This document shows positions 45,338 to 56,455 of a DNA stretch of 64,000 nucleotides, in pieces. The stretch lies in contig JAJEKV010000050.1 in assembly GCA_021234155.1 (NCBI GenBank), forward strand, positions 5,380,195 through 5,444,194, written 5' to 3'. Under the pieces are notes generated by a model. The model worked only from the letters and a program-made list of their open reading frames with translations, was not told the DNA's origin and made no database searches. Every line of letters starts with the position of its first letter. Position 1 is the first letter of the stretch. The translations under genes were made by a program, and so were the position numbers. This DNA is from Isoetes taiwanensis. Taxonomy: Eukaryota > Streptophyta > Lycopodiopsida > Isoetales > Isoetaceae.

Positions 45338-45589
45338 CAACACACACTAGTAGTAAATGTGTGTCGGACACAAGTCATTTGTTTGCTTGTTATAGATGCA
45401 AGTAATAGCAAAGGCCTTTGACGTGTATTCATGGAACTGAGTAATTTATTCTGTTTGTCTAAATGATATTCCTTGTTCACTTTATTTATTTTCATAGAAG
45501 GGAATAATTTATTTGTTTGTCTAAAGATGACATTTTTAGTTTTTTAAGAGGTCTTTTGCGATCTCATTTCTAATGTTACTTTATAACCT

Positions 45590-46130
45590 CTCCTCCCACA
45601 AACTTTTTGATGATGCGCATATAGGATTTTTTTCTCTTGGTCTTGGTTATACTCCCAACTCCCATCCTTTCTCCTTTGATAATATTCTTCTCTCTTTTAA
45701 TGAGTTCTCGAGAGCTATTAGACTTAGATAGATGTTTAGGGATTCTGACAAACCATGTTCTCTAATTTACGTTCTTAAACTAGATTTTGCTCCATAATTG
45801 GCACGTCCTCTTCTTAAAGACTTTTCAAGTAGAAATTTGATTTCTTTCAGATTTCATTTCTTGCCTAAGCCATATTGCACCCTCGTGGGTTGGAAACTCC
45901 GTGCTCTCGTCTCTCAAACGTGATTCTAGCATTGTCATTAAACTTATGATGCCATTTTACTGGATCGTTGTTAGTATCTTGTTGAGGGCACTGTCAATTT
46001 TTTGATACCAATGTCAGTATGGTCCCTTTTGACTTGCTTCTCTCTCATCTTGAGCACATATCACATCCTCTTCATTGCCTTATTTTAAGTATATATCACA
46101 TCTTGTTCGTCACCTTGACTCCTTTTTTAT
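45590..46130 (+). mobile_element. Penelope-like element fragment 1
   Basis: Several frames together spell the same decayed protein seen at 63340-62880: LGYTPNSHPFSFDNIL, FRDSDKPCSLIYV, LVGWKLRALVS, then VSMV PFD-type words. It covers the region upstream of and around reverse transcriptase motif 1. Every 30-60 residues the frame changes, so it is an old copy. Confidence 0.6.
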
Positions 46131-46214
46131 GTTAGCCACCCTATGGCTTTGACCCTTAGCCAACCTAGAGATGGATTTAGACCAATTTTTTGCCCAAGTT
46201 GCATAAAAGTCTAG

Positions 46215-46340
46215 TTGTATAGGGGAAAGGAAAAGGAGATCGATTTCTGGTCCAGATGGTGGGGCCCCACGACCGGCGGTAGCCAGGAGTGGGTCATCGG
46301 CTGGACCGGAAATCGAGACCCTTGTCCTTTCCCCTACAAT
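46215..46340. mobile_element. 126-bp foldback/MITE-like element
   Basis: Arms of about 38 bp at 46215-46255 and 46301-46340 are inverted copies (GGGGAAAGGAAAAGG..GATCGATTTCTGGTCCAG against its complement, about five differences). The centre holds a further palindrome, TGGTGGGGCCCCAC. It sits at the end of Penelope-like fragment 1. No target duplication is evident. Confidence 0.65.
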
Positions 46341-47433
46341 ATAGAAATTGGGGAGCCTTTTTTTTTGGCGATGGTGTTGCGTCCTACTCTGTCTTTGCTC
46401 TCTCTTTTTCTGGCGATGGAGTCCTACTCTGTCTTTGCTCTCTCTTTTTCTGGCAATGGAGGCGCTTAGGTTGTTGAGCGTTTGGGTTTTTTGATCTGCA
46501 GGTTGGGCGCTTTGATTTGTTGGAGCGACTTGGCATGCTTTTTCAGATTGACGCCAAGCATGGCTGAAGCAATGAGCGCATACTGTAACAGCTAAATCTG
46601 AATATTTTTGACACAAAATGCCCTTCTCGACTCAGAAGAAATCTAAGCACAAAAACCAAGCGCGAATGCTGCAAAGAAGATTCTCGAAGAGATCTATTTG
46701 CAGGAAAGAGTAGCAGCCCCTTCCGGCAGGCAGAGCCACTGCTTTTTTTTTTCGACCGAGAAGCACGTCCTTAGCCATATTGTTTGTTGTTGCAAGTGAA
46801 TGATTTGCTATCATCACCTTCCTATTCGCTTCTTTAATCTTGTCTTAAGCAGTAGAAATAAGAATTCTTTAGACAGATTTAACTCGAACAGTCAGTAAGC
46901 TCCAGTGCTGGTTTGGCCATGGAAAAATCAAGGGAATAAACTTGAAGGCATGAAGAGCAGAGACAGGAAGAACAGAGACAGGGAGAGCCGACACATATAT
47001 GATTATGAGTGAGCAAATAGCCAGACGCCATAGCTGGCACAGAGAAGAAAAAGGAGAAAGAAACAACTATTATTGTAAGTTGTAATCGGGAGAACCTGTC
47101 ACTCGGAATTTGGCAACCCAACTTCTATTCTGCAGTGTAGGAAGGAGCCACGTGGCAACACCCCATCTAAAAAATGCGAACCAATTTCTATATTGTTGGT
47201 AGGCCCATTTGCTCTTATCACTCATATATAATTCAGTTTCATTTTTTGTTTGAAGGTATTTATTTGCTGCTATTTTGTTTGAAGCTATTTGGTGGTGACA
47301 CGTGTCTACAAGCAATATTAAAACTAATAAATGCAGTGACGTCATGCTGGAGATGTGTGACAGACTGACACTATTTATTTGATGTTAATTTGTTTGAGAA
47401 GTCCTTCAATCGACACGTGGTAAGAAGAAAAAA
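46341..47433. other. Spacer without recognised features
   Basis: No supported gene. There is a direct duplication GGCGATGG.GTCCTACTCTGTCTTTGCTC at 46368 and 46415, and a run of T at 46357 and 46744. Confidence 0.4.
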
Positions 47434-47614
47434 GGGAAAACTACCAAATTACCCCTATGAGTTTGTGTAATTACCAAAATGCCCTTATGAGTTTCAAAAT
47501 TACCGAAATGCCCTTACACACCTACTATACACAAGGGCATTTTGGTAATTTTGAAACTCATAAGGGTGTTTTAGTAATTACACAAACTCATAGGGGTATT
47601 TTGGTAGTTTTCCC
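47434..47614. mobile_element. 181-bp foldback element with ~80-bp arms
   Basis: GGGAAAACTACCAAATTACC at 47434 pairs with GGTAGTTTTCCC ending at 47614. Arms of about 78-80 bp are nearly complementary throughout (AAAATGCCCTTATGAGTTTC and AATTACCGAAATGCCCTTA against the right arm), with a short loop near 47517-47532. A-rich sequence lies on both sides. Its transcript would form one long hairpin, so it is a plausible MITE and small-RNA source. Confidence 0.85.
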
Positions 47615-50268
47615 AAAAAAATTAAGGCAGAAAACTTTACTTCGAAGCAAAGCTTCCAGGCGATGCTCCAGCCAGCGACCATATCCGCCAGGGATTTCTT
47701 CCAGCCTCTACCTGCTGTTGATCTCGCCATTTGTCTTAGATGCGGCGGATGATGGATTATTCTACATGAAGTTGCAATGGCAGCTGAAGAAAACATCCTA
47801 GATGGATTTTTGCAGCGCAGAGCTTTCAGATCTCGACATATAACTTGCTGTAGCAGGAAATGGAGGACCATGATTCAGGTTCATGATCGCTGAGGTTTTT
47901 GTATTGTTGGGTGGGCCGGATACCATTGATTTTTGTGTTGTATGATTGATTTTCTTCTTGAATAGACGGAACTAGAGAAGAAGAAGACAGAGAGGATGAT
48001 GGCAAGCGATCATGAACGAGGGGTGTTAGGGTACTCAGGGTGTGCCTGGCACTGGAGCTTCAGTACTCGGCTGCATCAATTTTTGACGTGGCCGAAGAAC
48101 CCTAAAAGGTTATCCTGCTTTTTTCCCTGTCTCAAATCGTGACACTGTATGGAGCCATACTTTGCCTCTATTTTCTGAAATATAGTACTTTCGTTGCCGC
48201 AATCCATTCCTCTATTTTTTGGACAAAGCATTTCAAAAACCACGATGTGGATTCAGCTGGAGATAGGGCTTCGATTAATCTTTTTAGATTTATGCAGTCT
48301 TGGTTCTTCTCAGGATCCATCGACCTCTTACGGGAACTCAGCACCGCCAATTTGGCTTTCCAATAAACAACAAATGCCTCAAATTGTAAGCAATGTGGCA
48401 CAAACCATCCTTCTCCTTGATACCTGCAGCCAAATCCGACTCATTCACATTCACAGATTAGATTTTCTCATCTCAGTTGTGCAACCTTTAGTTTATTTTT
48501 CATCGAATTGTCAAGTTGGAACCACGCTTTGAGTTTTCTTTATCTTTGCAGGTCAGGACCGGTTGAAATCTTGTAAAACCATTATGTCTGCTATTTTGCT
48601 ACATCCTGTAAAGGTAAGAAACTGCATGTGCAGTATTGGCACAAAGTTCTCACTTTTCTTTATGTCACTAGCAAGGCATTTTCATTTGGTTTTTTTGGAG
48701 ACCAGACGCATCTCAAAATAGCAAATAGCATTAATAGTCTGCATCTCATTTGCACTAAGATGGGCTCTACTGATGTCTGTTGTGTGTTTATTTTGTTTCT
48801 TAAGGCTGTCAAAAAGTTTTACAGGATATTTCTTGATGTTTCGCGCAATCTCTTGAGTATGACAATTTTTTTTCTCTCTCATTCTAAACTTTAACATCCT
48901 CCAAAGTACTGGAATTTCTTCTATTTGTTCTTCAAGAGGTTGCAAAGGTTGGAGTTGAAAGAACGACCATCGTGTTGGAGATTGAGTACACAACCAAGTG
49001 TGGATCATCTCATCTCATGCCCTTACATTATGTTATTCTTTTTGCTTTACAATTTGCTCTAGAAGTGTCTGTGGGATTGAACTTGAATGTGATTATGTTC
49101 ATTGAATACAAGATAGACACGTCTTCATTGTCTTTGCATTTTTTGGAACTACCTATCTCTAATAATTTATCGTGCATGAGCAATGAGCTGAGAGTCTCCT
49201 GATAGCTTTGGCAGTACCTCTGGCTGACCCAATGCAGATGCATCTTCTAGTTGAATTGATTGCATTTGTACCTCTTTCTTGATTTAAATTTCTTGCCCTT
49301 TTGTTCAGGTTGTATGATGTAAAGGAAAAAGAATTGTGCATGACTTATACCGAGTCTTGCTAACAGTTTCGCGAAAAGAGATTATTGTTGGTATTTATCA
49401 TGATTGTGTGGATTTCTAAGCCAAACGGAGAAAGCAATTTGCTCGGAAATAAATGAATCAAGGCAATGTAATGCACTTGCAGACATATGCAAACATGGAC
49501 ACAAGCACAAGTTATAGTGATTTAAAGTTGTTAATCCTGATTAGTCTATGTTAGCCATCTCAGGAGGGCATTAATTCTTTTGTGGATTGCTAGGATCAAG
49601 CTAATACATTAGGTATAGACATTCATTCTTAGGGAATATAAGTAATGCCTCTAAATATATTACTCTTTTACACCTGCTAATGCTTTACCCTAGATTTTGC
49701 CGAGATAAATATTATTGCTTCATGCATCAATGAGATTGGAGAACATTGGTTCCATTCTGCAACGAAGGTAAGCAAGATGTCAATAAATCACTCCATTCTA
49801 AAGAAAGTCTTCCATCAGACTGCTCCTTTTCAATCAGAAGGGTTTATCTTTTGTTTCCGATTCTAAAGGCAAATGCAATGTCTAAAAAATATAAAAGTCA
49901 AAGGGGTGCAGTTGGCTGAGAAAAACATGGTTGAAGCTGGCCTTGAAGATGTAAACAAGGATCATAGTATTAGGTGCTAATACAATCTACGTATTTGATT
50001 TATCGAAATACTTTGTCTGTGGTTGTCATGATCAAAATATGCTGAGTTCCCAGTAGGAAGCTGTCTTTAACAACTAGAAGTTTTCATGGGAAGCCTTAAT
50101 CAAAGACCTGGAGAGCACTGAAATTTTAAAGATCTATACGAGTTTCAAACACTAAATCCAAAATTCAATTGTGAGGAAGCACCAGCCTTGACGTGCGGGC
50201 ACTGAACACAAGGCAACAAAATGCAGGTTCAAATTCTGCATGTTCTAGCATGTATAGACGAGTTGGGG
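47615..50268. other. Spacer without recognised genes
   Basis: About 2.6 kb, AT-rich, no gene supported. The sequence 48540-48620 has splice-like punctuation (TTTGCAG, GTAAAG) but no protein family is visible. Open frames look random. Confidence 0.4.
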
Positions 50269-50313
50269 AAGAGAAACGTTCGCAGCGGCCTTGGCCACCG
50301 CGATAAGTTTCTT
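50269..50313. repeat. GC-rich hairpin, copy 3
   Basis: AAGAGAAACGTTCGCAGCGG, CCTTGGCCACCGCG, ATAAGTTTCTT. Stem of about 18-20 bp with several mismatches. It matches the reverse complement of copy 2 at most positions, including the flanking TTTCTTGTA. About 50 bp upstream, GGTTCAAATTC (50225-50235) resembles a pol III B box, hinting at a tRNA-derived SINE body. Confidence 0.7.
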
Positions 50314-50324
50314 GTACATTTAAA

Positions 50325-50580
50325 CATCATCATTTTTTAGCACCCTTTCCATTTTTGAGCACCTTTCCCTTTGGCTTTATCATATGCTTTTTGATTTGCT
50401 TTGATAACTCATTTTCCTTGTTCGTGATCTTTTCGAGCTTCTCTTACAACCTGATTATATTCTCCACCTTTGGCGTAGAGCCGCTTTACTCGAGCATTCC
50501 AACTATAGGAGGGGGCTCCAAATTGAGCAGGCATGTTAAAGGTAAGTACGGGAATAGCTCTTGAAAGAATGTTGGCATTT
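50325..50580 (+). mobile_element. Penelope-like element fragment 2
   Basis: Nucleotide-level homologue of 52285-52575: both share TTTTTTAGCACCC, TATATGCTTTTT-type words, CATGATCTTTTCGAG-type and GGTAAGT..GAATAGCTCT. It lacks the 58-bp LINE tail found in the other copy. No intact frame. Confidence 0.55.
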
Positions 50581-50621
50581 AACATACCACCACTAATGAT
50601 GGAGTTCGATGTTGGCGTTGT

Positions 50622-51031
50622 CATATAAGCACCAACCATGGAGTCTAGTCTTGCTTGAAAGATAGAAAAGCCCCCCCCCCTGAAGTGTAATGTATTAAAG
50701 CATTAAATTCCTAGTTCTAGCTTATAAGAAAGCACTTGTACATATTGCTTTAAAACAAAAAAACGAAGCTTGTTTTGTAGGATAGTATTAGCGTCCCTAT
50801 TTTTTCCAAGCATTCCATCTTTTCGTCGGATTGTTATTCCTAAGCTTAAGTTTGATAAGTTAATTTTTACGAAATAAACTTAAAGATTTCACTTTTGATT
50901 TTAGAACAAACTATAGAAGTGCTTTATTAGGAGCTAGAACTAACGAACTGAAAGCGTTAAGCATTACACTTTTTGTTGAGACATTTTTTATCTTTCAAGT
51001 AAGACTAGACTCCATGTTTAGTGCTTATATG
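50622..51031. repeat. Large inverted repeat (~115-bp arms)
   Basis: Left arm 50622-50738 (CATATAAGCAC, CATGGAGTCTAGTCTTGCTT, GAAAGATAG, GTGTAATG, TAGTTCTAGCT, AAAGCACTT) is the imperfect reverse complement of 50918-51031. The spacer of about 180 bp is AT-rich without coding sequence. A run of ten to eleven C at about 50672 interrupts the left arm. It may be a foldback transposon or an inverted duplication. Confidence 0.8.
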
Positions 51032-51814
51032 TTAGATAGCGATATCGCTTTTGGGGCTCTTTTTAATGGATCAAAGATAAGACCATTCAGGAGTTGTAAA
51101 ACGAATGTGCCCTCCTAATTGAGAATACGAGACTAGTCACGGAGATAAGAAAAAATATTCTCGTAGAGGCCAAACAACTCACGTGCTGCAGCTACTCATA
51201 GTCAGTGTTGGGTAAACTTTTTAAATGCCATCGAAAAATTTCCTAATGTTTCCTCAAATAGTCGGATATTTCTAGTTTTAAGTCAGAAATTTGTAATACA
51301 AATATGCATAAAAATCTATCGGAATTTTTTCTGCGATGTGCTAGAATTCCTAATTTCAACTAGAACAAACTTTCTTTACCTTGAAATTTGTTCAACAGTG
51401 CCCATGATGCACATAGCCTCCCTTAGACAGTTCGAGGTCTCTAAGATTAAAGTTGACATTTTTTAACCTTAGAAATGGATTATGGTTTGAAACAATTCCT
51501 TCCTGTTATTGCCAATTGCCAAGATAATTCTAGAGGAAATAAAGGTAAGGGAAAAGAAAAAAAACAAGTATCCTTTGTGGATTAAAAAGAAGTCCCCACT
51601 AAGGATACTTTTAACGACCCTTACCAACACGAAAAATCTTAACGGAGGTGGTGTTATTAATATCTTACAAAAATTCCTCAAAAAGAGGGGAATCTTAACG
51701 ATGGTAGTAAGAAATCCTTTTGAAAAGCTTTATGGGATCCATGTTGGTATGCTTAACATGTTTTTTGGAGTTCACCCCATCCATGATTGATAATCACAGG
51801 TTCTAGCATTCACA
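51032..51814. other. Spacer without recognised features
   Basis: No gene supported. The open frame 51509-51790 is Lys/Asn-rich with no family resemblance and no start or splice support. Confidence 0.4.
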
Positions 51815-52760
51815 ACCCTCATTCCACAAACTTTCCTCTGATGAGCATAGGCTTGTCTTGATTATATTCCCAACCATCATCCTTTCTCCTCTGACAATAT
51901 CCCTTGCTCTTTTTATGAGTTTGCCTGAGCCATTACACTTAGATGGATGTTTAGGAATCTCGACAAACCATATCCTCTGTATTACATCCTTAAAGCAGAC
52001 TTTGCATCACAATTGGCACATCCTCTCCTTGAAGACTTTATCTCTTCAAGTAAAAATTTGATCTCTTCGAGATCGGTGCCTAAGCCATGTTGATCTTTTC
52101 TTGAGCGCATGTTGCATTATCTTCATTGTCTTGATTCCTCTTCTATATCATGCAAAACTATAGGTTGATGGATGGATGGATGGATCGGTCCATCCGTCCG
52201 CCCGTCCATTTGGATGGGTTTAGATCTTGTGTCCTCTCTCATGTTGCATAAAAATTCAGTTGTTGGTAGACCCATTTGCTCCACTAATGGCTTCATTTTT
52301 TAGCACCCTTTTTTTTTTGCTCCATTATATGCTTTTTAATGTGCTTTCCCATAGGCCAGTTGGTCTCCGTGGACGATAAAATCATATTCTATTCTACAGT
52401 AGTCTATGTGCTTTTTGTCTTATTCATGATCTTTTCGAGTTTCTTTTACCTCATGATTTTATTCTCTTCATCTTTGATTTGAAGTTGCTTTACCCAAGCA
52501 TTTCAACTATAAAAGGGTTGTCCATATTGAGAAGGTATGTAAAAGGTAAGTTGTGAATAGCTCTCTTAGTAACTTCATTTCTATGGCTGCTTCTTGTAAC
52601 CTTTTTCAGCATTATTTGGAGTTTGATGGTTTTTTCAATCAGCACATTAAAGATGATGCTATTGGTAATAACTTTGACATGGTTTATGCACGTTTATTCA
52701 TGTGCTCTTTAGAGAGTGACTTTATATATTCTTATTCCATTTGGCCTCTTTTTGGGTTGC
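51815..52760 (+). mobile_element. Penelope-like element fragment 3
   Basis: The left part encodes, in shifting frames, RWMFRNLDKPYPLYYILKAD and QLAHPLLEDFISSS, the N-terminal region found in the other copies. The right part (52553-52740) reads LEFDGFFNQ then FDMVYARLFMCSLESDFI, which corresponds to the RT segment that normally reads F..G.AMG....YANLFM..LE in Penelope-like elements. A simple GGAT/TCCG tract (52163-52215) and a 58-bp LINE tail (52348-52405) are inserted. Confidence 0.65.
52339..52414 (+). mobile_element. 58-bp LINE 3' tail with 9-bp target duplication
   Basis: ATGTGCTTT at 52339-52347 and 52406-52414 flanks CCCATAGGCCAGTTGGTCTC and CGTGGACGATAAAATC. The inserted words match the 3' terminus of the LINE at 27487-27545. 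It is a severely 5'-truncated retroposition event; the empty site is represented by the homologous stretch near 50385. Confidence 0.82.
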
Positions 52761-52812
52761 CCCTAGGGGGGCAAACCCTTGTTGGGTTGCCCCTAGGGGG
52801 GCAAACCCTTGT
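52753..52812. repeat. Tandem pair of GGGTTGCCCCTAGGGGGGCAAACCC palindromes
   Basis: Two identical 31-bp units, each a near-perfect palindrome centred on CCCCTAGGGG, directly adjacent. It sits at the right edge of Penelope-like fragment 3. Confidence 0.85.
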
Positions 52813-54203
52813 TTATGTGGGCTTTTGGCATATCCTAGGTATATGCTAGAATATCCCTAGGATATGTTTGTGACTGCTCCAAACTTATGATTGGCTGTAA
52901 ACTCTCGGTCACTTCTGTTGGTGGGCAGCCGCTCTCGAAACCGGCTAACCGGAGGGGGAATTTTGGAAAGTGCTTCGTGCTTCCCTAAGGGATGTTTTTA
53001 GCAATGGAGATGACTGTGGGCGCACCACCATTCTTCGGCAGGTGAGAATTATTATCTCATAATTCTATCTGGTAGATGTTAGCTATTCTTTTTTTGCACA
53101 AGTATTGAAATTAAGTACACGGAGCAGTTATCTACACAATGGAGGCGGTTGCTTTGCGGTGAACATGGCAATATTCCTTATTTCATGGGCTTTTAGTTCC
53201 ACCACGCCATTAAATTGAGCCAAAGTATGTGGAAGTAGTTTGTTGATGCTATCTGAGTGTTGCCATAGGAGATATCCAGAGCAGCTGTTTAAGGAGCTTA
53301 AGAATTATATGTTACAATGATATCACAGTAAAACTTCTATTGCTTTAAAAATTATGAGCTATGTAATAAGATATTTTGCTCACATATATTTGTTTAGGTC
53401 TATTTTTAATTGTAAGAATCTTCTATATTGCCACCATTATAGACTGTATTGAAAAAATTAGAGGTCATTGACCCTTCATTATCCGAATACTGAAGTGCTG
53501 ATATGCTCATTGATGCAACTCGACTATTTACATCAATCCTCTCTATGTCTTGTCTGCAAGGTGGATTTGTTAAACCCCTGCATTGAAACTGTTTCTATCA
53601 GTTTAGTGATTTTAACAGGCATCACCCCGTGTTATCATAGGAAGAGTAGCTATCTTAGTTATGTTGAACATATCTTAGTTAGAGAGGACAGGAATGCAGC
53701 TTCAGGTATTGAATCTTGTCTTAGCATGATTTAAACTGCATTATGAATAGCCGGTTTTCTGCTTCAACCAAGCTAAGATTTTTGCAAATGAGCTTCTTTA
53801 ACCTGCAAGAAATCCCCTTGCTAAGGCCTTATCTACATTTTGCACAGAGTGCAATGCTAAGATTTAGCATTTAGAGAGGGAATGGAGAGGAACGAGGAGT
53901 TATGTTTTCATCAAACATTAAGTGGTTTTGCAAAAAACAAGGTTACTGCCAGGCACATTAAGCCCATTTGGTATTACTAACAATGTGCATAGCTTCTGCA
54001 AGTTCCTATGTATCAGTCACTTGTATGCAGCACAAACCATAAGGACAGACAAGACTTTGTTGAATTGCATGTTTAAGGGGGCACTCTTTTAAAATGTATT
54101 ATTTAGTTTTTTTTCTTGTCTGACTAGAAGTTTCCAGTTTAAGTTTTCATATGTCCCATATTACTGAAAGCATGGCATCTAAAGTGACTTATTTAAGCTT
54201 GCA
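52813..54203. other. Spacer without recognised features
   Basis: No gene supported. The frame at 53468-53734 has no recognisable domain. It may include introns of the ancestral gene whose 3' exons lie at 54204, but no upstream CID-domain exon was found. Confidence 0.35.
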
Positions 54204-54960
54204 GGTAGCCCAAGCACACGCAGAGTAAGCTTTGAGTTTGAGTTTGCAGCGCCGGTTACTCAATGGCAGTCCTCAACTTCTGCAGCATATTCCTGTGGTG
54301 ACAGAAAGGCCAACTTCTAATGGCTTAAGGGGAACCACGATCAACCACATCGAGAATATGCCAATGACTGAGACAAATGGATCACACCTTGTGTCAATTG
54401 TTGGTCCATTGGTGGCATCCCAAGCCATGTCAGAAGGTTTTGCAGTTGATGAGACAAAGCGATGCAGCAGCTGCAGAAGTTGCAGCTAAGCTTGCTGCCT
54501 CAACATCTTCAGCTGCCATGCTCTTTCCTGTTCTCTCATCATTAACTGCTGATGATGTTGCATCATTTGCTGTTCATGGACAGACTAGTCATCTCGAGCC
54601 TCATGAAAAACACCCACGATTAGGGAGCCCAACAAATATGCTTCCAAACAATGAAGTCTTGTCGTTTACTAATCAACATCAAACTACTCAATCAGAGCAT
54701 CAGAATTCCTCCATACAAGGTCATGTTCAGCCAGCATCACATCATTCTCCTGTCGGTTGTTACATGGGTCCTACGATGCTGGGAGTTATATCAAGGTCAA
54801 AGCCACCAAATGTTAGGCTTCCAGCAGGTTTCAACATCTGCTTCCGTACAACCTTTGCCACCAGGGTTGTACTACTGGAACATATCAGCAAGGAATGGGG
54901 TTCTACAATCAGCAATCAATGCCTTCTTCATCTGCTCTAATTCCACACCACTGACATGTA
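54204..54960 (+). pseudogene. RPRD/CID-type protein relic (C-terminal part)
   Basis: After a TTGCAG acceptor (54198-54203) the sequence reads RRLLNGSPQ and PVVTERPTSNGLRGT, then after a frame change DAAAAEVAAKLAASTSSAAM, LFPVLSSLTADD, and finally, in another frame, QQVSTSASVQPLPPGLYYW. The AAA..AAKLAASTSSA..L..VLSSL segment followed by a Pro/Gln-rich tail is characteristic of plant regulation-of-nuclear-pre-mRNA (RPRD1-like) proteins, which bind the RNA polymerase II C-terminal domain through an N-terminal CID. The CID is absent. A TAA stop lies just after the acceptor and at least two frameshifts follow, so it is a pseudogene or decayed last exons. Confidence 0.65.
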
Positions 54961-56455
54961 CGATCATTTCTGACTATTGTTTATTCAAAGCATGTAACGT
55001 AGACGTTTGTTCAGCTGTGTATCTCACCTCTGTAACTTTATTTCATGAGATGAAGCTCCATGTACATCTGTACGTATTCAGGAGCATAGCCATAGTGTAT
55101 TATAGCCTTAGCTTGAGACATGTGACAATTCGTTTCTTGCTGAGCTTGCAGACTTAAAGCAAATGTGTTTCGGTTGGTTGCCTCCTGGCAAGGCAATCAT
55201 TATTATTTGTCTCCTGTTTAAAGTTGCATGAACTACTTCATGGATTTGCAAAAGATCAGATAGAGTAAGTCATAAGCCAAACGAATTTTGGAGCTTGTGT
55301 TAGTTATTTTGGTGTAGATAGATGCTTATTTGTACTAATTCCTGATTATTTTACTGATAGATGCTTATTTGTACGAATTCCTGATTATTTTACTATTGTC
55401 TGTGCATTATCCTAGATAAAATACATGTATAGACTGTCCTTGATCTAACAGTAACCAAGGATCTTTTATATCAACCACGATGCGTGAATCTATTATAATC
55501 AAGGGTCTTTGGTATCAACCTCAATGCTACAAATGTTTTTTCATTGGCTTGATGTGATCGGTGTCACACACATTCTTGATATGAACCAGTTCACAAATGT
55601 CAAATACGTCTCCATATATTTCTGAGTCATGATTGCTTATCTCCAGACTCCTTTCATCTTTCTAAAATAGCAACATGTTATTGCAAGATTAAAGAATGAT
55701 ACGGCGTGTTAGATGTCTATTCCCCTTATCTTCTCTGTGAACAGTGGCGAGGCTTTAGATCTGTAAAAATGCCCACAAATGTCGGGCATAAATTTTTTGT
55801 ATAGAAACTTTAGTTCATCACATACTGAACTCCACTTTAAGGCCAAACCATGTCTTGCATTTCTATGTCGTTGCAACTGCACCATACTTTAGAAGCTCAG
55901 TCAATTATGTCCTGCAGCGACGCATACACCAACTACGGGCATGAATCTTTCGTTAGATAACTTAGAAGCTATAGGGCCGTGTTCTTCAAAAAACTAAGAC
56001 TGTGCAACACCATCTATCTACTTATATCTCTAAACTCATAATGTTTTTGGGAAAAAATTGGCTTCTTGCAAATGTACAATCATTCTTATCCACGGATCAT
56101 CCAAATAATGGACATGGTCGACTCCACAACATGGGACTTTTAACATTTTAATGTGCAAATTCATAAGCTAAACTCGAGTGGTACATTATATTATTGCATT
56201 CTAGGGACATTGTTGAGTGGTTTAGAGGAAGATGGCGTAAAGATGGTGGTTTGGAGGGCAGATGGCAAGTATTTTGAGTGTGTGGGCGGCTCTCATTACG
56301 ATAAATTGGCGAACTCGAAACTAGGGTTCGCCTTCAGTAAGGCATGATTTTTACAATGAGCACGTAGGATTTGATTCCAAGATTCCGATGTTTAATTTCT
56401 GCAAGTAGCAGTGCTTGTGTAGAATAATAGAAATTTATACCATGTTATGGTGCAG
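54961..56455. other. Spacer with a 39-bp tandem duplication
   Basis: No gene supported. GATAGATGCTTATTTGTAC-type units of 39 bp repeat at 55317 and 55356. At 56217-56340 a GC-richer stretch ending TTCA/GTAAGG could be the 5' untranslated exon of the MED31-like gene that follows. Confidence 0.4.

Larger units (their letters stand above)
40430..45360 (+). mobile_element. Decayed autonomous-type Helitron, split by a nested Helitron
   Basis: Contains the Helitron helicase relic (43400-45170) and, upstream, two or three repeated exon-like units ending in GTAAGT donors (near 40640-40722, 42905-43018 and 43130-43195). Their translations are alignable: DIDAVIKHLVESATHSEIQ and NIHAVCKQQMESSSHLEFG. 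The Rep endonuclease domain (HUH motif) was not found. Outer ends were not identified with confidence; CACTAG followed by T at about 45346 lacks a proper hairpin. Boundaries are therefore approximate. Confidence 0.55.

Noticed and set aside
45340-45360. CACTAG followed by T as the 3' end of the helicase-bearing Helitron
   Set aside because: The preceding 30 bp lack the GC hairpin seen at 34290 and 40723; kept only as an approximate boundary.
46110-46616. 168-codon minus-strand frame
   Set aside because: It crosses the foldback at 46215-46340 and a duplicated Leu/Ser-rich stretch; no start context, splice logic or domain.
52163-52215. GGAT/TCCG tract as a retroposon tail
   Set aside because: It is a local simple repeat without adjoining LINE terminus or target duplication; the real tail is at 52348-52405.
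54651-55157. 168-codon plus-strand frame as an independent gene
   Set aside because: Its first third is an alternate frame of the RPRD relic (the PLPPG part is genuine, the rest is 3' untranslated-like).
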